Assembly (NCBI GenBank): GCA_030532385.1
Contig: JAUNLG010000008.1
Location: forward strand, 23,643 to 87,642
Origin: Anaerococcus sp.
GTDB lineage: Bacteria > Bacillota > Clostridia > Tissierellales > Peptoniphilaceae
Direction: 5' to 3'
DNA length: 64,000 nt
The notes beneath the pieces were generated by a model, which was not told where the DNA came from, ran no database searches, and saw only the letters and a program-made list of their open reading frames with translations. Numbering within the stretch: the stretch's first letter is position 1; each line of letters begins with the position of its first letter. Made by a program: the position numbers and the translations under genes. Shown piece after piece: positions 58,318-64,000 of this stretch.

Positions 58318-59643
58318 CTATTTTCCTGCTTGCCTTATTTGTCTTTTACCAAACTTAATAGCTTCAACTAGAGGTCTGTTTGATGGGCATACATATGAAC
58401 AAGATCCACATTCTATACAATCCATTATGTCAAATTCTTGAGCTTTCTCAAATCTTTCTTCTAGTGAGAACTTATGGATATATAATGGAAGTAGACTTAC
58501 AGGACATACATCTACACACCTACCACACCTTATGCAGGCATCTACCTCTAAAGGCTTAGCCTCATCACTTCCTAAAACTAGGATACAGTTGCTAGCTTTC
58601 TCAACTGGTCTATTTGTATCAGGTTGGGCTATACCACACATTGGTCCACCGCTTATAAGCTTGGATATATCATCAGCTCCACCTGCTTCTTCTATAGCAT
58701 AGGAAAATTCTGTTCCTATTCTAACAAGCATATTGGTAGGATTTTTGACTTCTTTACCTGTTACAGTAACTATTCTTTCATACAAAGGTTTATCCTTATA
58801 TAAGGCTTCATAGACAGCATAGACTGTTGATGTATTTGATACTATTGCTCCAACATCCATAGGAAGACCACCACTTGGTACTTGCCTATCTAAAACTACA
58901 TCTATGATTCTTTTCTCATCACCTTGAGGATATTTAGTTTCTAATTTTACAAGTTCTATAGAAATACCATCTTTGCTCTTGCCAAATTTCTCTAAGGCAG
59001 CTGTCATATTGTCAAAGGCCTTTGGCTTATTATCTTCAATAGCTATAACAGCTTTTTTGGCATTTACAGATTTTGTAAGTTCTACTAGACCTTTTAGGAT
59101 TTCATTTGCTTTGTTTTTAAGCAAATAATCATCGCATGTTATGTAAGGTTCACATTCTGCACCATTTATAATAACGGTATCAACTGGTTTTGTTGGCATA
59201 TATTTGATATGGGCTGGGAAAGCTGCTCCACCCATGCCGACAATACCTGCCTCTTTAATCTTTGCTACTATTTCTTCTGCAGACAAGCTGACATTATCTT
59301 TTTCTATGTATTCTTTATCTTGATCAAACCCTTCGGTATCGATTACAACTGCCTTGGCATCCTTGCCTGAGGCAGTTTGAATATCAATAATGTCCTTCAC
59401 TACTCCAGCAACTGAAGAGTGAATGTTTGCAGAGAAATTTCCGACAGCTTGACCTATAAGCTGTCCTACACTAACTTCGTCTTTTTTTGCAACAAGACAT
59501 TTACTTGGCGCTCCTATATGTTGAGTTAGGGGAATTGTTACAAGCTTTGGAATACTTGCAATTTTAAGCTCACTATTTTCAGTAAGTTCCTTATACTCAG
59601 GCATATGGACACCATTTTTGAATGTCATGGAATTAAGTGCCAT
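58318..59643 (-). CDS. rnfC: Rnf electron transport complex subunit C
   Basis: The peripheral NADH-side subunit. The 441 residues have a flavin/NAD region with GMGGAAFPAHIKYMPTKPVDTVIINGAECEPYIT and two 4Fe-4S motifs CIRCGRCVDVCPVSLLP (about 370) and CIECGSCSYVCPSNRPLVE (about 409). It is the first gene of the operon, with GGAGAG before its ATG and a promoter at 59681-59709. The complex oxidises ferredoxin, reduces NAD+ and exports Na+ or H+. Confidence 0.95.
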   Translation of the reverse strand: MALNSMTFKNGVHMPEYKELTENSELKIASIPKLVTIPLTQHIGAPSKCLVAKKDEVSVGQLIGQAVGNFSANIHSSVAGVVKDIIDIQTASGKDAKAVVIDTEGFDQDKEYIEKDNVSLSAEEIVAKIKEAGIVGMGGAAFPAHIKYMPTKPVDTVIINGAECEPYITCDDYLLKNKANEILKGLVELTKSVNAKKAVIAIEDNKPKAFDNMTAALEKFGKSKDGISIELVKLETKYPQGDEKRIIDVVLDRQVPSGGLPMDVGAIVSNTSTVYAVYEALYKDKPLYERIVTVTGKEVKNPTNMLVRIGTEFSYAIEEAGGADDISKLISGGPMCGIAQPDTNRPVEKASNCILVLGSDEAKPLEVDACIRCGRCVDVCPVSLLPLYIHKFSLEERFEKAQEFDIMDCIECGSCSYVCPSNRPLVEAIKFGKRQIRQAGK

Positions 59644-59680
59644 AAATCTCTCCTTATGTTATTTTTATTGTTCAACTACT

Positions 59681-59709
59681 ATTATAAGTTAAAATGACTT
59701 TTCATTCAA
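59681..59709 (-). promoter_or_regulatory. Promoter of the rnf operon
   Basis: On the minus strand TTGAAT (59704-59709), a 17-base spacer and TATAAT (59681-59686), about 38 bases before rnfC. The -35 region nearly touches the stop of the upstream lytic transglycosylase gene. Confidence 0.75.
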
Positions 59710-59712
59710 CGT

Positions 59713-60369
59713 CTATCTCACATTATTAGCAATATCTTTCAAAAATATCTTGAAATTTCTTATAGATAAGGTCTTTAGATTAGAAAGTTGGTCATTATTT
59801 GGCAAACCTTCCTTATAAAACTTCTTCATAACCTCATAGTTGCTATTAACCTTTGTTACATATTGCCTAGTTTCTTCAAAAGGAATATCTAGGTGGTTGG
59901 GCTTATTTTTATCGATAATTCCATCTTCTATCCAAGAATCTACATTTCCAACTCCACCATTATAGGCCGCTAGGGCTAGGTCTATATTCCCATAGTAGCT
60001 ATATAGGTAGTTAAAGTAACCTACTCCCAAATCAAGGTTGTAGTCAACTTCATTAAGTTTATCTGGATAGTAAGAAAGTCCTACAAGGTCTGCTGAATGC
60101 ATGGCTGTATCTTCTAGTAATTGCATAAGACCATGGGCTCCTTGATGGCTTTGTGCATTATTATCAAAGTCTGACTCTACTTTGATTATTGATGCTGTAA
60201 GAAGGGGGTCTATATTATATTTATCAGAATACTTATAGATCTCTTCTTGGTAGGATATTTGGCTTCTAGATGTTTGGTAGGATATTAAGCCAAAGCTTAA
60301 AGCTAGAAGTATCATAAGACCTAGGAGAATAAAGCCTAGGGCCTTTACAATTGTTTTTATAACCTTCAT
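59713..60369 (-). CDS. Membrane-anchored lytic transglycosylase (SLT domain)
   Basis: Cleaves glycan strands of peptidoglycan. The 218-residue protein has an N-terminal anchor (ALGFILLGLMILLALSFGLI) and an SLT lysozyme-like domain: DPLLTASIIKVESDFD, where the Glu is catalytic (about 63), then SHQGAHGLMQLLEDTA, GVGYFNYLYSYYGN and ALAAYNGGVGNVDSW. It matches Slt-type enzymes of Gram-positive bacteria that follow coaE. Its start abuts the coaE stop (shared base 60369). Confidence 0.92.
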   Translation of the reverse strand: MKVIKTIVKALGFILLGLMILLALSFGLISYQTSRSQISYQEEIYKYSDKYNIDPLLTASIIKVESDFDNNAQSHQGAHGLMQLLEDTAMHSADLVGLSYYPDKLNEVDYNLDLGVGYFNYLYSYYGNIDLALAAYNGGVGNVDSWIEDGIIDKNKPNHLDIPFEETRQYVTKVNSNYEVMKKFYKEGLPNNDQLSNLKTLSIRNFKIFLKDIANNVR

Positions 60370-60959
60370 TAAAAGTCACCTCTTTTTAATAATTTTTCAA
60401 CTTCTTCTTTAAGCTTATCAAAATTTTCACTATTGTCAATAATTACATCAGAATTTTCCTTCATTTTTTCTAATTCTGCTTGACTTTCAATTTTTTTGAC
60501 CGCATATTCATAGCCAATCCCATCTCTTTCCATCAATCTTTTTATTTGTATGTCCCTATCAGCTGTTACCAAGATTACACAATCATTAGGAAACTGCTCT
60601 TTCATTTGAAAATAAAGGGGAATTTCTACAAAGACTGGCTTCCTACTAGCCTTGTTAATCCTTCTTTCAATTTCTTTTATTATATTATGGTGGCTAATAG
60701 AGTTTAGTAGGTCCATCTTACTTTTATCTTCAAATATTATCTTGGCAAGCCTTCTTTTATAAAGATAATCGCCGTCAAAAGCATAGTCAAAGGCCCCACT
60801 TTCTTTTATTGCTTTGAAATTTGCCCCATCTTTTTCTAATAGGTCCCTATTGACAGAATCAGCATCTATAACTAAGTATCCCTTATCTCTTAAGATTTGG
60901 GCTAGGGAGGACTTTCCTGATGCAATCAGGCCAGTAATAACAATCCTACTTAGACTCAT
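60369..60959 (-). CDS. coaE: Dephospho-CoA kinase
   Basis: The last step of CoA synthesis. The 196 residues have the P-loop GLIASGKSSLAQIL (about 8), YLVIDADSVNRDLL, a lid KRRLAKIIFEDKSKMDLLNSISH and VFVEIPLYFQ. The P-loop begins GLIASGKS where GLTGSGKS is usual. The ATG at 60959, eight bases after GGAGAG, gives the standard N-terminus MSLSRIVITG; a codon at 60980 lies further inside polA. It overlaps polA by 14 bases. Confidence 0.94.
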   Translation of the reverse strand: MSLSRIVITGLIASGKSSLAQILRDKGYLVIDADSVNRDLLEKDGANFKAIKESGAFDYAFDGDYLYKRRLAKIIFEDKSKMDLLNSISHHNIIKEIERRINKASRKPVFVEIPLYFQMKEQFPNDCVILVTADRDIQIKRLMERDGIGYEYAVKKIESQAELEKMKENSDVIIDNSENFDKLKEEVEKLLKRGDF

Positions 60960-63585
60960 ACATGCTCTCTCCCGTATCAATATCTACTGTCAAAGCAACA
61001 TCTAGGTTTACAGCTTCTTGCATAGATTTTCTTAATATCCTAACAGCCTCATCCTTATCTTCATTGCTTGCTTCAAGAATTATCTCATCATGGATTTGAA
61101 GTATGATCCTAGCATCTAATCCTGCTTCTTTTAGATTTTCATAAGTTTTAATCATGGCAATCTTTATTATATCTGCAGCAGATCCTTGGATTGGGGTATT
61201 TAGAGCAACTCTTTGACCAAAACTTCTGACATTGAAATTTCTAGAATTAATCTCAGGCACATACCTTCTTCTTTTAAATATTGTCTCAACATATCCATCT
61301 CTCTTGGCCATTTCAACAACTTCATCCATATATTCTTTTATCTTAGGAAAAGACTTCATATAATTATCTATATATTCTTTAGCTTCTTTTCTAGAAATAT
61401 TTAAATTTTGTGAAAGACCATAATCACTTATACCATATATAATACCAAAGTTAACAGCCTTAGCTTCAGACCTTTGTCTGCGGCTTACCTTATCTATTGG
61501 AGTATGAAAAACCTTGGATGCAGTTTGAGTATGAATATCCTCTCCCTTATTAAAAGCACTTATCATATGGTCATCTTTAGAAAGAGATGCCAAGATCCTA
61601 AGCTCTATTTGCGAATAGTCAGCATCAATTAAGACCATACCATCTCCTGCCTTAAATGCCTTTCTAATAAGTCTTCCCTCATCAGTCTTTATAGGAAGGT
61701 TTTGTAGGTTAGGATCTTGGGATGAAAGCCTGCCGGTAGCTGCAATATTTTGTCTAAAGGTAGAATGAATCCTACCATCACTTGCTATAGATTTTTCAAG
61801 GCCTTCTATATAGGTAGATTTTAATTTAAACAATTCCCTATAAGCTTCAATCTTTTCAATAATAGGATGTTTATCCCTAAGTTTCTCCAAGACTGATGCA
61901 TCTGTAGAAAAACCAGTTTTAGTCTTTTTTATTACAGGAAGTTCAAGGTCCTTAAACAAGACTTCTCCCAACTGCTTGGTGGAATTAATATTAAATTCAC
62001 TTCCAGCCAATTCATAGATACCAGTGGTAAGCTCATCAATCCTTGTATCTATATCTTCTTTAAGACTATCTAGTACTTTCTTGTCAGTAACAAAGCCTGC
62101 TATTTCCATTTTAGCCAATACCTTAGCTAGTTTAAGCTCAATATCCTTATATAACTTATCCATTTGAAAGCTTCCTAGCTTATTAAGTAAATCACCCTTA
62201 ACTTCTTCAAGGGCTACTAGCTTGCTTGCCAGGTACTTAGCCAGGTTATCCGCTTCTATATCCTTATACTTCTTAGCCTTCTTACCCTTACCCAAAAGCT
62301 CTTCTTTAGAAAGAACTTCAAAATCTAAGTAAGCTTGGCTTAAAGTCTTTATATCATAAGATGATCTTGAAGGATCTAGAAGATAATGCATCAACATGAT
62401 ATCATCTAAAGGAAAATCTAGGTCGATACCAAGTTTATCTAAAAGTACAATTTCTTCCTTTATATCAAAAGAATTCTTAGTCAAATTAGGGTCTTTAAAA
62501 ACTGGACTGAAATTTTCAGCAAAATTATCGTCTACCTTAATGATGTAAGTATCAAAACCCTTAGCCTTTATAGCTATCCTATAAATTTCACTTGCCAAAT
62601 ACCTATCCCCATCATAAATAGATTTAAAGGAGAACTCACCTGCTTGATAAATTTGATCAATAAGCTCTTTAGGATCATCCAATAGCTTATAGGCAAAGTT
62701 CCTATCTTCTGAAATCTCCCTTCCATCTGTCATATCTTCCAAGAATTTATTAAAATTATACTTAGAAAACTTCTCCTTCAATGAATCATAATCAGGATCC
62801 TTAACCTTAAGATCCTCAAGATCATAGTCTACAGGAGCTGAAGTAACAATAGTACCAATTTTTTTACTAAGATAGGCGATTGATTCCGAATCAATTAGGC
62901 TTTGTTTGGTCTTCTTACCTGAAACCTTATCAATATTTTCATAAAGGCCCTCTATAGACCCAAAGTCTTTAATAAAGCCAATAGCTTTCTTAGGGCCAAT
63001 ACCTGCAACACCTGGGATATTATCAGACTTATCCCCTTCAAGACCTTTGACATCAATAAGTTGCTTAGGACTTAAGCCAAACTCTTGCCTAATAGTTTCT
63101 ACAGTATATTCCTTTGTTTGAGAAACTCCTTTTTTAGTAAGACTAACAATTACATCATCATCAACCAGCTGCAGATAATCCCTATCGCCTGTAATTAAAA
63201 TAGAAGAATATCCTGCTTCCTTGGCCTTTTCGGCATAGGTACCAACAATATCATCTGCCTCAAAGCCATCCAAATCCGTATATTTAACGTTCATAGAATC
63301 TAAAATATCCTTTAGGATACCAAACTGGTAAGATAATTCACTAGGCATCTTATCCCTAGTAGCCTTATAATCCTTAAACTGATCATGCCTAAAGGTCTTA
63401 GAAGACCTATCAAAGGCAACCAAAATATAATCAGGTTTATATTTATCAAAGGCATTCTTATACATGGTCAAAAAACCATAAACGCCATTAGTCATTACTC
63501 CGTCATTGTTGGTAAGCTTAGGTAGGGCAAAAAAGGCCCTAAAAATTAAGCTAGACCCATCAATTAACATAACTGTCTTTTTCAT
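60946..63585 (-). CDS. polA: DNA polymerase I
   Basis: Processes Okazaki fragments and fills repair gaps. The 879 residues have an N-terminal 5'-nuclease (LIDGSSLIFRAFFALP, then GDRDYLQLVDD), a middle exonuclease-like domain and the polymerase domain with DADYSQIELRILASLS (motif A), RRQRSEAKAVNFGIIYGIS (motif B) and QIHDEIILEA (motif C). The 3'-5' exonuclease metal residues are not conserved: the usual F-D-x-E-T strand reads EFSFKSIYDG. The polymerase should therefore lack proofreading, as in Bacillus stearothermophilus. An AAAGGAG site precedes the ATG. Confidence 0.96.
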   Translation of the reverse strand: MKKTVMLIDGSSLIFRAFFALPKLTNNDGVMTNGVYGFLTMYKNAFDKYKPDYILVAFDRSSKTFRHDQFKDYKATRDKMPSELSYQFGILKDILDSMNVKYTDLDGFEADDIVGTYAEKAKEAGYSSILITGDRDYLQLVDDDVIVSLTKKGVSQTKEYTVETIRQEFGLSPKQLIDVKGLEGDKSDNIPGVAGIGPKKAIGFIKDFGSIEGLYENIDKVSGKKTKQSLIDSESIAYLSKKIGTIVTSAPVDYDLEDLKVKDPDYDSLKEKFSKYNFNKFLEDMTDGREISEDRNFAYKLLDDPKELIDQIYQAGEFSFKSIYDGDRYLASEIYRIAIKAKGFDTYIIKVDDNFAENFSPVFKDPNLTKNSFDIKEEIVLLDKLGIDLDFPLDDIMLMHYLLDPSRSSYDIKTLSQAYLDFEVLSKEELLGKGKKAKKYKDIEADNLAKYLASKLVALEEVKGDLLNKLGSFQMDKLYKDIELKLAKVLAKMEIAGFVTDKKVLDSLKEDIDTRIDELTTGIYELAGSEFNINSTKQLGEVLFKDLELPVIKKTKTGFSTDASVLEKLRDKHPIIEKIEAYRELFKLKSTYIEGLEKSIASDGRIHSTFRQNIAATGRLSSQDPNLQNLPIKTDEGRLIRKAFKAGDGMVLIDADYSQIELRILASLSKDDHMISAFNKGEDIHTQTASKVFHTPIDKVSRRQRSEAKAVNFGIIYGISDYGLSQNLNISRKEAKEYIDNYMKSFPKIKEYMDEVVEMAKRDGYVETIFKRRRYVPEINSRNFNVRSFGQRVALNTPIQGSAADIIKIAMIKTYENLKEAGLDARIILQIHDEIILEASNEDKDEAVRILRKSMQEAVNLDVALTVDIDTGESMYESK

Positions 63586-63828
63586 TAAAGCTCCTTTGTA
63601 ACTAGTAAATCAAATCTATAATAAGTAAAATATCAAATTAAACTCTTACATATATTTTACTTGTTATAATTATTTTGTAAGCCTTAAAAGCAAACAAATA
63701 AAAATCATAAAATATAAGAAAAACTTAAAAGTCTATTAATAGACTAAGTATACCTATAAGACTTAATTGTCAGTAAATACCTTAAAATTTATATAAGATC
63801 AAAATCACCTAAAAATAAACATAAAAAA
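63586..63828. other. AT-rich spacer upstream of polA
   Basis: A 243-base gap with no open frame of note. It contains several -10-like hexamers (TATTAT, TATAAT on the minus strand) that could start polA, but no -35 stands out. No repeat, hairpin other than the tRNA terminator at its right end, or RNA gene was recognised. Confidence 0.5.
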
Positions 63829-63854
63829 AAGAACATTGAAATACCAATGTTCTT
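63829..63854 (-). terminator. Terminator of the tRNA-Gly/tRNA-Arg unit
   Basis: AAGAACATTG (63829-63838) pairs with CAATGTTCTT (63845-63854); on the minus strand a run of T follows. It lies 10 bases after tRNA-Arg, the same layout as at 44331. Confidence 0.88.
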
Positions 63855-63864
63855 CCTACGATAT

Positions 63865-63941
63865 TGGCGCGTCATTGAAGATTCGAACTCCAGGCCTTCT
63901 GGTCCGTAGCCAGACGCTCTATCCAGCTGAGCTAATGACGC
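63865..63941 (-). tRNA. tRNA-Arg (anticodon ACG)
   Basis: A 77-base cloverleaf: acceptor GCGTCAT/ATGACGC, anticodon loop CTACGGA in TCTGG/CCAGA (anticodon ACG, to be edited to ICG by TadA), T arm with GTTCGAATC, encoded CCA. Confidence 0.96.
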
Positions 63942-63946
63942 ATAAA

Positions 63947-64000
63947 TGGAGCGGGTGAAGGGAATCGAACCCTCGCAACCAGCTTGGAAGGCTGGGGCTC
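63947..64000 (-). tRNA. tRNA-Gly (anticodon TCC), 5' part outside the window
   Basis: The 3' 54 bases are present: an anticodon loop CTTCCAA in CCAGC/GCTGG (anticodon TCC), the T arm GAGGGTTCGATTCCCTT, the 3' acceptor strand CACCCGC and an encoded CCA. The D arm and 5' acceptor strand lie beyond 64000. Confidence 0.9.

Noticed and set aside
1-64000. CRISPR array, insertion sequence or prophage
   Set aside because: No regularly spaced direct repeats, transposase, integrase or phage structural genes were found on either strand.

Overview
The window looks like a chromosomal core region of a low-GC, anaerobic, Gram-positive bacterium. The DNA is AT-rich, strong Shine-Dalgarno sites (AGGAGG type) precede most genes, a tRNA-Ser-type T-box controls serS, and several gene blocks are Firmicutes-like (yybS-gdpP-rplI-dnaB, mreBCD-PBP2, ffh-rpsP-khpA-rimM-trmD-rplS-rbgA). 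AGG and ATA codons are very common. An Rnf complex together with a fermentative gene set points to Tissierellia/Peptoniphilaceae (Anaerococcus-like). That placement is an inference from style and content, not from a database match. No insertion sequence, prophage, integrase or CRISPR array was seen.

Layout. 1-3.7 kb: the start of hpf (leftward), then a rightward operon of S9 peptidase, YihY-type membrane protein and 5-formyl-THF cyclo-ligase. 3.7-13.1 kb (leftward): serS with its T-box leader, then a replication and stress block DUF2232-gdpP-rplI-dnaB-GNAT-DnaD-like-dnaI-nnrE-DUF1294. 13.1-16.5 kb: nrfA (pentaheme nitrite reductase) with its System II cytochrome c maturation genes resB and ccsB. 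16.6-18.8 kb: a rightward metallophosphoesterase. 18.9-30 kb (leftward): DUF1846, PLP lyase, ApbE flavin transferase, UPF0158-like protein, glgB, udk, a 2-hydroxyacid dehydrogenase, tadA, tRNA-Arg, a D,D-carboxypeptidase, an ANT(6)-like protein and a Nudix hydrolase. 30-40.8 kb: mscL (rightward), then the leftward information-processing run topA-dprA-yraN-rnhB-rbgA-rplS-trmD-rimM-khpA-rpsP-ffh-ylxM, and htrA. 41-44.6 kb: nitroreductase, a cysteine hydrolase with a second hydroxyacid dehydrogenase, a fic gene broken by one in-frame stop, and tRNA-Leu and tRNA-His. 44.7-45.7 kb: a 31-codon membrane peptide gene coupled to recX, and a GIY-YIG protein. 45.7-54.7 kb (leftward): Gx-type membrane protein, NusG-II protein, radC, mreBCD, a giant PBP2, a MinD-like protein without P-loop and a short RNase E/G. 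54.7-59.6 kb: rnfCDGEAB. 59.7-64 kb: polA-coaE-lytic transglycosylase and tRNA genes for Arg and Gly.

How parts fit. The Rnf complex would couple ferredoxin oxidation to NAD+ reduction and ion pumping. ApbE would attach FMN to RnfG and RnfD. NrfA is predicted to be a lipoprotein on the outer face of the membrane, matured by ResB/CcsB. It has no NrfH quinol dehydrogenase beside it, so its electron donor is the main open question. The mre-PBP2 block builds the cell wall, with a degenerate division-site protein at the place where minC/minD usually sit.

The most unusual items are the lipoprotein NrfA without NrfH, the P-loop-less MinD-like protein, the roughly 1150-residue PBP2 with an insert in its transpeptidase domain, the reduced RNase E/G, the catalytically altered ANT(6)-like protein, the single-stop fic gene, the 31-residue peptide gene coupled to recX, and a structured spacer ahead of rbgA. 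I did not find a clearly new multi-gene defence or biosynthetic system.
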